From positions 1-33,571 of the IMG/VR virus record IMGVR_UViG_3300006793_007074: a stretch of 33,571 bases of DNA, one strand, 5' to 3'. Under the pieces are notes generated by a model, which had not been told where the DNA came from, ran no database searches, and saw nothing but the letters and a program-made list of their open reading frames with translations. Position 1 is the stretch's first letter, and every line of letters begins with the position of its first letter. The stretch comes from a virus. A program made the translations under genes and the position numbers. Shown one piece after another: positions 16,216 to 24,416 of the stretch.

Positions 16216-17370
16216 TTATTCCCAATCGTCCCAATCGTCATCTGTCGACGGGGCTTCGTGGGATTTATCAGAACCCTCAGCAGTTTCCGTTTCAGATTCC
16301 GCCTCATTTGAGCCGTCTGTTGCGGTCTCTTCAACGGTTTCTTCAACTGGTGAGTCTTGTGTTTCTTCGTCATCGTCGTCAGCAAAATAATCTGCTGCGT
16401 CGTCTGCTCCATCGTCCCCTGCTACTGCTTCGGGTACTTCGGGCTTTGGTGGTTCAACAACCACTAGGCCGACTGCGATTTCTAGGTTCGCGGATAGTCC
16501 ATATTCACCATTCACTTTGGTTGTGATAAGTGCTAGGATTCTTGAATATCTACCATAGCGAGATGCAATATCGGGTGTAGTAATACAGTTGAGCATAAGG
16601 TTTTCACCGCTCTCGATTGCATCCATAGTCATAGTTGATTCGTCCTTTAGTAAGACTTTTCCGAATTGATTTCCAGTCCTTGAAGTCTGGACCCCTGCAT
16701 ATGATACAGTTGCTTCAACTAGGCGGTAGTCTCTAGGTGTTCTTGAGATGTCGTCCTCTAATTCTGCTATGTCTGTAACGTCATACAAGTTTCGTAGAAC
16801 GTCCTCTGCGGGTGAATGGTCGTATTCTTCTTCATTGAACGCTGTTAAGCCTGTCAATGGTCTTAGGTCTAGCATTTCAGCGTCTAGGTTTCTGCATGAT
16901 ACAGCAGCCTTCCATGAGCCTCTTACAAGGTCATCTGCGATTGCTGCGTCGTCATCCCATAGAGACATGCTGAACATTGCTGCTTCCATAGTTGCGTCTC
17001 CATCTTCTATAACGGCTTGACCGTAGATGAAACAAACTGGGCGTGGATTTCCTTTTGCGATTCCGACTGTTCGGTGAGCAACTTCCCATACGTCCATATG
17101 AGCAGTGTACGATTTTTGACGTAGGATATTAGACAAATCAGTAAGGACACAATCAGTTACGAATCCTTGAGCGGCAGGTGATTTCATTCCACCTAATGCT
17201 TGAATTGTTTCACGGAGATTCGGGTCGTTTGCTTTTCTTGAGAAAAGGTCAACGACTGGTGAGTCGTCCACGAAAATACCGTTCTGAACACCCCTATCTA
17301 TGTAGGGCTGTAAACGGCTCTGTACGTTCTTTGGCAATTTCTTTGTTTTACTAGCGGTCTTTGACGGCAT
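16216..17370 (-). CDS. Predicted ssDNA-binding protein with acidic tail
   Basis: A 384-residue protein. The first 300 residues are folded and strand-rich in the second half (RLVEATVSYAGVQTS, FGKVLLKDES, ILALITTKVNG), compatible with an OB fold. From about residue 310 the protein is almost pure Asp/Glu with Ser and Thr, ending DDDWDDWE. A disordered acidic C-terminus with an aromatic tip is the hallmark of bacterial and phage SSBs, which use it to recruit partners. Its lead place in an operon with the RecA-like ATPase fits. No family is recognised from sequence alone. ATG 17370 is supported by a TATA box 24-32 nt upstream. Confidence 0.62.
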   Translation of the reverse strand: MPSKTASKTKKLPKNVQSRLQPYIDRGVQNGIFVDDSPVVDLFSRKANDPNLRETIQALGGMKSPAAQGFVTDCVLTDLSNILRQKSYTAHMDVWEVAHRTVGIAKGNPRPVCFIYGQAVIEDGDATMEAAMFSMSLWDDDAAIADDLVRGSWKAAVSCRNLDAEMLDLRPLTGLTAFNEEEYDHSPAEDVLRNLYDVTDIAELEDDISRTPRDYRLVEATVSYAGVQTSRTGNQFGKVLLKDESTMTMDAIESGENLMLNCITTPDIASRYGRYSRILALITTKVNGEYGLSANLEIAVGLVVVEPPKPEVPEAVAGDDGADDAADYFADDDDEETQDSPVEETVEETATDGSNEAESETETAEGSDKSHEAPSTDDDWDDWE

Positions 17371-17402
17371 ATTCAGAGTTAGAAATCCCCACCCATATAA
17401 AG
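17371..17402 (-). promoter_or_regulatory. TATA promoter, GGTGGGG class, of the ssDNA-binding protein operon
   Basis: Minus-strand CTTTATATGGGTGGGG, box at 17394-17402, the same design as before the clamp and helicase operons. Distance to ATG 17370 is 24-32 nt. Confidence 0.6.
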
Positions 17403-17409
17403 AGCGTCA

Positions 17410-19365
17410 TCATTCCTCTAAGTCCTCTAGGTGTGATTCCATAAGAGCGTCCCATAGAGTATCATTATCAACGTCTGCTGTTTTCATAGTAGTCGCTTTC
17501 ATCTCCGCTCTCATTTCTCTTTTCGCTTCTAACTTTTCAGTAGCGGTTGATTCCCAACTGTCATCAAACCATGCCGAGCCAGAAAATAATCTATCTCTAT
17601 GTTCTGATGTTCCGACTATCTTCCATAACAGATTTCCTTTGGTTGATGTTCTGAAATAATTTGGTAAGAATAAACTTCTCCACACTTCAGATTCTTCTTT
17701 CGTTTTACAACCGATGCTACGGAGAATCTTACCTTCATTCTTTGTAAGAGCGCGAATCGCATTTGCTCGTTCTGATGTTCCAAGCACATCTGAAAAGTCG
17801 GTGATTACATTTCTTAGATTATCTCGAACCGCCTCTATGAATAATGGTGTTAGTGCATATGTATCTAGTAGTCCTTCTCTCGACTTAACTATCTTGTACG
17901 TCTTGCGTCCACCACCACGTCCACCACCACGATTGGCAACTTCAATGAGACCCGCATCTTCTAATGTAGGCAAATGCTTCTCCTTGATTTGAGATTTGGA
18001 AACCGAGAATGCGTGAATGTTTAACCACTGTTGAATAGCATCTATTGTAAGTCTGCGTTTTGAATCAGCCATTATCTGCATCTGTTGAAATGTATTCCAC
18101 GCATCGTCCGGTACGCCAGACAATGAAGCACGAAGAACAATGTCGCATAATAACAAGCCAACAATATTATCCTCGATAGAAGAAAGAATGTATGTGCCAG
18201 TTTTGTCAGTCTGTGTCGGACGTTGTTGACTATGTAGTAACGTAACTGCGTCGATTACTGATAGTACCTTCTTCACATCACGCTGGTGTTGAGCATTTCT
18301 CGATGGGAAAAACTCAGCCAACAAAGGTGCGAAAATATTTCTTACTCTATTCTTTCTAAGGGATAGCATAGATGCTTGTAAAGTATGAATCAACGGATTG
18401 ACTGTGAAAGTTTCGGGTCGAGCCTTCGCTAACAACTGATTTCGAACAACATTCCCAACTTTACTTACAGAGGTTTGAGGTGTCATCAGAAGTTGTCTTG
18501 TGATTTGTTCCTGTTCTTTTGGATTCCTAGTTGTTAGTGTAATGAAAGCAGGTTGGCCTCTGATAATGAAATCTCTAGTCTCAATCTCTCCTGTCATTTC
18601 ATTCTTCATTGGTGTTTTCCAAATGAGTTCCTTATCGTCCCCAGACATGAGAGGTTTCATCCTCTGAATGAATGCAAACGATTCGTCTTTCTCCAAGATG
18701 ATAATACATTTCCCATCTACGTTGACAATGAAGTTCCCATCCTCATCTATCTCGTCATAGTCATACTTCATTGCTTCTCTCGATGCACCCGCTAATACCA
18801 TGCACATAGATTTGGGAAAACCGTTTCTAGCAGTCAGTGTCATGTATGTTTTTCCAGATGCCGATTGACCTATCAATTCAAGATTCAATGGCGAGTCTGT
18901 TTTACAAGATAACATGACAAGGAATGTCAATATCAAGTTAGCATCATCACCGACGAAAGGCATATCTCTTGATTCGTGAAGTATAGTGTTCACCTTGTCT
19001 AGTAGTTGTGTGTCACCCAAGAAATCATTTACATCACTATCTTCAATATCCCCATACAATGACTCTGCCTCTTTCTTTTCAGCAGATACAAACTCTGCTG
19101 CTTCGTATTCTCCATCCTTTAGAATAAGACCCGCCTTGAGTAAGTTGGTTTGGAAATCTTCATCTTTTATCTTACAGTCTTTCGCTAGACGCTTGATACT
19201 GTATTGAGATAGAACATTGACTTTACCTTTGGGTTCGCCATCCAGAGATACAGAGAAGTCCATACGACCCTTTGTCGCAGACAAGAAAGTTAACACTACA
19301 TCATAACCAATCTCTTCGACGTGATATACTGTTGCGTTCTCACTTGACTGTCTTACATGAACCAT
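17410..19365 (-). CDS. AAA+ ATPase, predicted replicative helicase (MCM-like)
   Basis: A 651-residue protein. Walker A is GQSASGKT (166-173) and Walker B is IIILEKDE (221-228). The block from GASREAMKYDYDE through a segment matching SGDDKELIWKTP and a later RNPKEQ is the layout of an MCM-related AAA+ family found in mobile elements. Around 440-500 is a winged helix-turn-helix with a Gly/Arg-rich wing (GGGRGGGRK), again as in MCM proteins. The N-terminal 150 residues have no match. The likely role is unwinding DNA at the virus origin. The ATG at 19365 follows AAGGAGAGAGGG, a good ribosome-binding site. It is the last gene of the XPD-like helicase operon. Confidence 0.72.
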   Translation of the reverse strand: MVHVRQSSENATVYHVEEIGYDVVLTFLSATKGRMDFSVSLDGEPKGKVNVLSQYSIKRLAKDCKIKDEDFQTNLLKAGLILKDGEYEAAEFVSAEKKEAESLYGDIEDSDVNDFLGDTQLLDKVNTILHESRDMPFVGDDANLILTFLVMLSCKTDSPLNLELIGQSASGKTYMTLTARNGFPKSMCMVLAGASREAMKYDYDEIDEDGNFIVNVDGKCIIILEKDESFAFIQRMKPLMSGDDKELIWKTPMKNEMTGEIETRDFIIRGQPAFITLTTRNPKEQEQITRQLLMTPQTSVSKVGNVVRNQLLAKARPETFTVNPLIHTLQASMLSLRKNRVRNIFAPLLAEFFPSRNAQHQRDVKKVLSVIDAVTLLHSQQRPTQTDKTGTYILSSIEDNIVGLLLCDIVLRASLSGVPDDAWNTFQQMQIMADSKRRLTIDAIQQWLNIHAFSVSKSQIKEKHLPTLEDAGLIEVANRGGGRGGGRKTYKIVKSREGLLDTYALTPLFIEAVRDNLRNVITDFSDVLGTSERANAIRALTKNEGKILRSIGCKTKEESEVWRSLFLPNYFRTSTKGNLLWKIVGTSEHRDRLFSGSAWFDDSWESTATEKLEAKREMRAEMKATTMKTADVDNDTLWDALMESHLEDLEE

Positions 19366-19392
19366 ATTCCCTCTCTCCTTATCCTCACCCTC

Positions 19393-19671
19393 TTAAGGTG
19401 TTACATCAGACCGCCATTTCGTCTCCGGTGGAAATTGTGATACTAGAGACCAATATAACCCGCAGTCATTATCTCCACATACAACCACACTATTAGGCCA
19501 CATATTACCCGGTCCAAGAGCCATACAGTCAACCGGACCATCTCTCTTACAGTTAGGACATTCGGGTAGGGTGAACAGTCCTACAACTTCGCATTCACGC
19601 GAAGGTTGACTATCAGTAGAAGGTGCAAGCACTTTGTTCGGTATTGTTCTATTCAATAGCCAACGTGTCAT
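19393..19671 (-). CDS. Small zinc-ribbon-like protein
   Basis: A 92-residue protein with ECPNC (Cys38, Cys41) and VCGDNDC (Cys65, Cys70), a four-Cys set that suits a zinc ribbon; another Cys is at 49. Function unknown. The start ATG 19671 overlaps the previous stop as ATGA, and the ATPase gene follows after about 27 nt. It could be a loader or regulator of one of the two helicases that flank it in the operon, which is a guess from position. Confidence 0.65.
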   Translation of the reverse strand: MTRWLLNRTIPNKVLAPSTDSQPSRECEVVGLFTLPECPNCKRDGPVDCMALGPGNMWPNSVVVCGDNDCGLYWSLVSQFPPETKWRSDVTP

Positions 19672-19997
19672 TCCTCTTCCCCCATTATCATAGATGCTCG
19701 TTTGCTTATGGTAGCATACCTTTGAATGTCCTCACGTGTACTTATCCAGTCCTTATGAGAGTCTACAAGTCTGTCCCAAAACAACTCTCGAAAACCTATC
19801 CATTCCATCCATGCTTTACTCTTGACATAACCATGTTTTTGATACTGTCGATTGACTTTGCTCCAAAGAGCCTCAGCAGATTTGTATAACGGTTCTCCGT
19901 TTTCGTGCATTACAAAACACATTATCGCTCTCTTACTTTTCAACTCTGTTCTGAAATACGGATTGCGTTTTTCAAATATCATCTTCTTCTTCATCAT
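19668..19997 (-). CDS. Hypothetical basic protein
   Basis: A 109-residue, Lys/Arg-rich, mostly helical protein with no recognised domain. It starts MMKKKMIFEKRNP and has an aromatic-rich middle (AWMEWIGFRELFW). The start is ATG 19997, overlapping the helicase TGA as ATGATG; the open frame continues 18 codons further upstream but only as overlap with the helicase gene. Coupled between the XPD-like helicase and the small zinc-ribbon-like protein. Confidence 0.62.
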   Translation of the reverse strand: MMKKKMIFEKRNPYFRTELKSKRAIMCFVMHENGEPLYKSAEALWSKVNRQYQKHGYVKSKAWMEWIGFRELFWDRLVDSHKDWISTREDIQRYATISKRASMIMGEEE

Positions 19998-21733
19998 GTT
20001 ACGTGTCTCCTTAACCAAGTAGGCATAGGTCCGATATTGTTTCTGAACCAAGCCGGAAGCATACCTGCATTCATCCTCTGAAATCTAGCCCACGATGAAT
20101 CCAAGATGAATATTTGTCCCTTGTCTTTTGGTGAACGTACTATTCTACCCGCACCTTGAACGATAGTCAAGGCAGTTTGAAGGTTGTACCATTTCTTACA
20201 AGGAGCAGGGCAAGCGAAAGAACCGCACATGCCATTACTATACTTACTAGGTGGCTCGTATGGACAGTCCTCAGTGCCTTCGTATTTTCTCCGCCACGCA
20301 TGTTCGTCCTCTGCCAATCGCGTCGATATAACAGGGTCTACGACGGGTAAATAGGGTACTTTACACAATACCAACCACTCGGCTAGTTTACCTTTGAAGT
20401 CAAACCCCTCGTTAACATAAGTTGAAATTAAAACTAGGTTGTCTTTTTTACTTGTCATGAAATAATCAATGGCTGAATCTCGACCCTTTGCATCTGAATC
20501 ATGAGTTACAACTCGGTCTCCGTAACCTGCTGCTCTCAAACCTTCAACTATGCCCTTCCTTATGTAATGCGTATGAGGTAGAACAACACCACGCTTGTTC
20601 GGGTATTTTTCCATTATCCCGATTATTGCTTTGACTTGTTTGGGGATAGTCGCATCTCTCTTCGAGTATGACATAGAACCAACGGGGGCATAATGAATGT
20701 TGAAGCAATCTTTGGGGAATGGACTTTCGGTAATGTTGATGTAGAGAGTTTTTTGGTCCTCAAGTCCCATAGAATGAAGGTACGTATCTACGTCAAGTAT
20801 AGTAGCAGACAAGAAGATTCTTTTTCTCGCAACTGTCTCCAACATATCAACTGCATAATCACGAACCCGCACTGGCTTAAACTCAACAAACCTACCGAAT
20901 CTTGTCTTATCCATTTTGACAACCACGTTGTCGGGTTGTTGCAGAAGTGTGAGAATCGTAGTTCCTTTCTCTAAGATACTACGGAACGCCTTTATTTTTA
21001 CATCATCTTCCTCATCCTCGGCTGCCTTGAGGTGCATATCGCAAGACTTCACGAAGTCCTTTACATCATCAAGCCAGTCGGCGGGGTGATAGTGCATTGG
21101 GAAGTTCCATTTTGGACCATGTACTTTTTGCCAATCTTTCTCTGATAGTCTAGTGCCGAGAAGGTCAAGGAGAAATCCTTCCATCCTGTGAGCCTCATCT
21201 ATGATAGCAAAGTCCCTCTGCTCAAATCTAGGGTCGCCCTGTATAACCCTAAACAAATAAGCGGGATTCGATAGGGTGATACGTGCATCGGAAGCGGCAA
21301 ACTTCTGTTCGTAGTAGGGACAGGGGTCAGCCTCTTTCGAATGTGGACACGACCCACCACGCTTCGTCCAACAGGGAGCGCCATCGGCAGTCCCACTCTT
21401 CACCCAACAGGGGAAGTTGGAACGACCCCTCACTTCCTTTACGACATGACCGTAGTCGGCAAGGTACTGAGTCGCGAGGCCGAGGCTTGGTGTCAAGAGG
21501 TAAGCAGACTGAAACTGTGATTGAACGGTCATGGCTATGGCTGATTTCCCTATTCCAGTAGGTGCTTGAATAACTATGTTGTCGAAGTCATCCTTCTTCA
21601 ATGCGTGATAGATAACTGATAACGCTTCATTCTGAAACTTTCTAGGTGAAGGCATTGGGAAATCTGGCTGTATCTCATCCCAAAGATTAGGCAGTTTCGC
21701 TTTAGTTGGTATGTTGATTCTCACGACGGCCAT
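19994..21733 (-). CDS. XPD/Rad3/DinG-type superfamily 2 helicase with Fe-S site
   Basis: A 579-residue helicase. Walker A is APTGIGKS (57-64), and the DEAH box is at 179-182. Between them are four cysteines (109, 121, 129 and 138) spaced like the ligands of the 4Fe-4S domain of XPD. The motif VI region is QGAGRIVRS near the C-terminus. XPD-type enzymes unwind DNA 5' to 3'; in archaea they act in repair and fork restart. The start ATG 21733 sits 24-31 nt after a TATA box. It heads an operon of four: helicase, basic protein, zinc-ribbon-like protein, AAA+ ATPase. In a virus it may serve replication or recombination. Confidence 0.92.
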   Translation of the reverse strand: MAVVRINIPTKAKLPNLWDEIQPDFPMPSPRKFQNEALSVIYHALKKDDFDNIVIQAPTGIGKSAIAMTVQSQFQSAYLLTPSLGLATQYLADYGHVVKEVRGRSNFPCWVKSGTADGAPCWTKRGGSCPHSKEADPCPYYEQKFAASDARITLSNPAYLFRVIQGDPRFEQRDFAIIDEAHRMEGFLLDLLGTRLSEKDWQKVHGPKWNFPMHYHPADWLDDVKDFVKSCDMHLKAAEDEEDDVKIKAFRSILEKGTTILTLLQQPDNVVVKMDKTRFGRFVEFKPVRVRDYAVDMLETVARKRIFLSATILDVDTYLHSMGLEDQKTLYINITESPFPKDCFNIHYAPVGSMSYSKRDATIPKQVKAIIGIMEKYPNKRGVVLPHTHYIRKGIVEGLRAAGYGDRVVTHDSDAKGRDSAIDYFMTSKKDNLVLISTYVNEGFDFKGKLAEWLVLCKVPYLPVVDPVISTRLAEDEHAWRRKYEGTEDCPYEPPSKYSNGMCGSFACPAPCKKWYNLQTALTIVQGAGRIVRSPKDKGQIFILDSSWARFQRMNAGMLPAWFRNNIGPMPTWLRRHVT

Positions 21734-21767
21734 GATGTATCAGATAGACCCCACCAATATAATGAGA
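21734..21767 (-). promoter_or_regulatory. TATA promoter, GGTGGGG class, of the helicase operon
   Basis: Minus-strand CATTATATTGGTGGGG (TATA box at about 21757-21764) before ATG 21733. Because TATA boxes are nearly symmetric, the same box could also fire to the plus strand into the short ORF at 21789. Confidence 0.65.
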
Positions 21768-21788
21768 GTTGTAAGAGGTGCGAAGGAC

Positions 21789-21872
21789 ATGTGCAATTAC
21801 AATGGGAAATGTCACCCCGCCCCGAAGGACACATGCCCCTCGACTTTCATACAAGAGCAACCAGTATGTTGA
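21789..21872 (+). CDS. Possible 27-residue Cys-rich microprotein
   Basis: Between two minus-strand operons a plus-strand frame runs from ATG 21789 to TGA 21872. It encodes 27 residues with four Cys (2, 8, 16, 27) and a CxxxxxC start. A longer in-frame start at ATG 21762 would add nine residues. The TATA box of the helicase operon is about 25-30 nt upstream of ATG 21789 when read on the plus strand. It is too short to trust on coding statistics alone; the even Cys spacing is the main reason to keep it. Confidence 0.3.
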   Translation: MCNYNGKCHPAPKDTCPSTFIQEQPVC

Positions 21873-21920
21873 GGTATAACCTTCGAGGTAATTGAGGGGT
21901 GTTCCCCCACCATTATTAAC

Positions 21921-22304
21921 TCAACGGTCTAACCAGTGGGTTCTGCCGCCCCAATACACATTGAAGCCTTGTTGTTCCAATTCCGAGTATAACTCGTTAG
22001 TTAATTCATTACAGCCACATACGCAGTTTCGACTGTCTGCTGATGTGTTGTGAGGCACTTCAACTTCCAAGTCGTAAACGGTGTCTGGGAAACGGCTTCT
22101 ACCTTGGTTGACCCTGTGGTATGAAGTTCTTGACGTGATTAAGTTTCGTGGGATTCCCGCCCCTGTCAATGGGCGCACTCTGTAAGACCATACACGTACA
22201 GACGTTGTTCCGTATTTTTGGAAATGACAGTCGCCCGCTTCTAAAGTAGGACGGTCCGGTAATTCTCTGATTTGTGTTATTAGTTCTGTGATTCGGTTGC
22301 TCAT
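21921..22304 (-). CDS. Small hypothetical protein under the conserved CCCCTA promoter
   Basis: A 127-residue protein starting MSNRITELITQIRELP, a helix, then a strand-rich basic middle and a CVCGC group near residues 93-97. The end NVYWGGRTHWLDR is Trp-rich. No recognised family. ATG 22304 is fixed by the conserved promoter that reads TAGAACATG at the start. The MSNR opening is shared with the gene at 26797, which has the same promoter type, but the rest is unrelated. Confidence 0.7.
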   Translation of the reverse strand: MSNRITELITQIRELPDRPTLEAGDCHFQKYGTTSVRVWSYRVRPLTGAGIPRNLITSRTSYHRVNQGRSRFPDTVYDLEVEVPHNTSADSRNCVCGCNELTNELYSELEQQGFNVYWGGRTHWLDR

Positions 22305-22348
22305 GTTCTACGGGAAGGGGTAGGGGTATATAACATTTTACTTATAGG
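22305..22348 (-). promoter_or_regulatory. Conserved CCCCTA promoter, copy 3
   Basis: Minus-strand CCTATAAGTAAAA, GTTATATACCCCTACCC (TATA core 22327-22332), then TAGAACATG. It is nearly the same as copy 2 at 13103-13145. Confidence 0.8.
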
Positions 22349-22604
22349 GATTTAATGATGAGTGTTCCCCTAGTGATGTTACACATACACTACTCTTGTA
22401 TATGTGTGCCTGTAAGGGGTATTGGAATTGTATTAATTCTTGTAGAAACATTTCCCCCTACGGGGAAATGGTTCTAATGATGACCCCTTTTGTTCCACAT
22501 AGGATGATTACACTATATACATACAAACCTTTATAAGTAAATACACTACCCCGAATACAGAACAACACCCTTGATAAAGAGGGGTTCTGATTGACTTAGT
22601 TGTT
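22349..22604. other. Hairpin-rich intergenic region
   Basis: No convincing gene lies in these 256 bp, between the 3' end of the baseplate-hub gene and the promoter of the small gene at 22304. It is A/T-rich with several inverted repeats: CATTTCCCC and GGGGAAATG at 22449-22470 (perfect, loop of four); AAGGGGT near 22414-22420 and ACCCCTT near 22482-22488, which would enclose that hairpin; and ACACATA with TATGTGT near 22370-22400. TATA-like words (CTATATA, TTTATAA) occur around 22510-22535. It could be an unannotated RNA, a transcription stop for the hub gene, or an origin of replication. Confidence 0.4.
22449..22470. repeat. Perfect 9-bp hairpin with CTAC loop
   Basis: CATTTCCCC, loop CTAC, GGGGAAATG. 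Four G-C pairs next to the loop should make it stable in either strand's RNA. No long U run follows on either strand, so a bacterial-type terminator is unlikely. Confidence 0.6.
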
Positions 22605-24416
22605 CTACTGCACACTTAATCCCGCAGCCATCCTCATGGTCGCGGCTATATCTGATGGTTGTTTTCCGACTGTTAATGTCATAACAGAATCGTCAGTTGA
22701 AAACTGCCAACCGACTGAGAATAATTCTTGTCGACCTGCTAGTCCCCCATCGACAGATGCGAAGTCCATTATGTCTCCCGCTCTCAAATCGAATCTCTCT
22801 GGCAGCCCTTCTACTATCCATTGACTGTACGCAATTCCTTGTCTCATGAGTATCTGCCTACCAAGAGTTTCAGCGTGTGCAACAGTCGTAACGCCAGTAT
22901 CTTTTACGTACCGATGAACAGGTCTTTCACTTGTCATTGAGACAGTAGCGCTAATATCTAATTCTTCATTTTCAACAGTAACTTTGTTGAAGAAGTCATC
23001 ATCGTTTGTAACTCTCTCAATCATAGTTGGATAAAAGTCGTGAGGAACAGTAGTCTTTGGAACGCGACCTGCTACGTAAGGGGTAACATTAGAATCGTGA
23101 AGTTCTTTCTTCTGGGCTACGTGAACGTAACCATAAGCGTCTGCGTAGATTTGATATTGTACCGGACCTGAGTTCACAAAACTCAGCAGAGTTTGAATTG
23201 CTGCTAATCTCGTCTTACCCTTAAACTTCAAACCAGTTGGTAAATTAAATCGGAAGTCAGAGATGATGCGGGCGATAGGTGGTTTGTAACTTGATTCAGC
23301 AACTATGGATTTAATCATAGTAGAAATATTACCATTGGCGTGAGCAGGTTCTTCCGTGATATATTCATTTGTCAAGAAGCCCAGTGCATCAAGACAAGTT
23401 AATCTAATATTGGTTGATGTTTCTTCTATCCCTGCTACATAACCCGTGAATATCAATGGTGGATTAGACCACATACGTGGGGCTAAGTAAACTTGAATCG
23501 TTTCTCCGACTTCTGCTATGCCGCTCCTTCGTCCCGCAACAGATGATATGTTGATTGTTAATTGTCGTGGTGTGTTCAAGTTATCCTTTGAAGAAATCGA
23601 CTTAACACCATGTAAGGGTCTACTTCCATTAACTAATACAACAGGTGTCTTTGGTGTTGCCTCATCTTCTGCTATCTGCCCGTATATTGTTCGACCCAAG
23701 ACCTGCCTTGACCTAACGAAGAAAACTTTGTGAGGCCAGTTGTTTCTTAGATTTCCTAGTTGAAATTGTCTTGGTCTATTCATCCATTGTAGACCTTCTG
23801 GATTCCAACCGCCATTGCTGTAACCCAATGTTCCTAGATTGAATGTTGGGTTTGGTAAAACTGATGTTGGATAATTACCTTCGGTCGGTCCTGTTGTAAA
23901 TGCAAAACCGCCACGTGGTCCACCGCCACGTCTGCTCGTCAAATCGTACTGGTCTGGGAATATCGACGCAGATGCGTAGAGATAACCGAAGCCATCGGTT
24001 GCCCCGGTGTACCCGGTGTGAAGATGAGGGTCGAATGGTTTTGGTGATGCGAGATTAGTATAACAGTAAGTTGTTGGTCCGCTTGTCGTCCATTCATTTG
24101 AAGAAGCCGTCATCGTTTTTGGGTGTGGGATTAAACCAAGACCGAAGTCCTGTGGGTAGTGAGCAGGTCTGTTAATATCTTCTTTGTCAGCGACGGTCAT
24201 AGCGTGTTCCGCTACTGTATCTCTTGCTCTATAATTCAACCACTGAACCTCAGCCCATGTTCGAGAAACGAACCGAGCAATCGCTGTCCTCGGTCTGCGT
24301 GGGTCTTGCCCTAATTCCTCGACGAAATCTTTCAAATTATCTGGCGGGGTAATGACAAACTCATCGTCATTAGGGTCTCTAACGATGCGAACATACCGCT
24401 CGGCCTCATCATCCAT
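22605..24416 (-). CDS. Tail baseplate hub-like protein
   Basis: A 603-residue structural protein. From about residue 270 the layout is that of baseplate hub proteins (Mu gpP, phage D / XkdQ and T4 gp27 relatives): strand-rich domains with GETIQVYLAP, GYVAGIEET, LTCLDALGFL and a last domain RFDLRAGDIMDFASVDGGL followed by a closing VMTLTVGKQ strand. The first 250 residues are less familiar and rich in Gly, Pro and Tyr. The hub sits at the tail tip where the tube, fibres and any cell-wall enzyme join. ATG 24416 has a TATA-like TAAATAA (24439-24445) 23-30 nt before it, in the divergent region shared with GroES. Confidence 0.72.
   Translation of the reverse strand: MDDEAERYVRIVRDPNDDEFVITPPDNLKDFVEELGQDPRRPRTAIARFVSRTWAEVQWLNYRARDTVAEHAMTVADKEDINRPAHYPQDFGLGLIPHPKTMTASSNEWTTSGPTTYCYTNLASPKPFDPHLHTGYTGATDGFGYLYASASIFPDQYDLTSRRGGGPRGGFAFTTGPTEGNYPTSVLPNPTFNLGTLGYSNGGWNPEGLQWMNRPRQFQLGNLRNNWPHKVFFVRSRQVLGRTIYGQIAEDEATPKTPVVLVNGSRPLHGVKSISSKDNLNTPRQLTINISSVAGRRSGIAEVGETIQVYLAPRMWSNPPLIFTGYVAGIEETSTNIRLTCLDALGFLTNEYITEEPAHANGNISTMIKSIVAESSYKPPIARIISDFRFNLPTGLKFKGKTRLAAIQTLLSFVNSGPVQYQIYADAYGYVHVAQKKELHDSNVTPYVAGRVPKTTVPHDFYPTMIERVTNDDDFFNKVTVENEELDISATVSMTSERPVHRYVKDTGVTTVAHAETLGRQILMRQGIAYSQWIVEGLPERFDLRAGDIMDFASVDGGLAGRQELFSVGWQFSTDDSVMTLTVGKQPSDIAATMRMAAGLSVQ

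Noticed and set aside
21896-21908. GGGG-TGTT-CCCC as a terminator
   Set aside because: The stem is only 4 bp and no T run follows on either strand.
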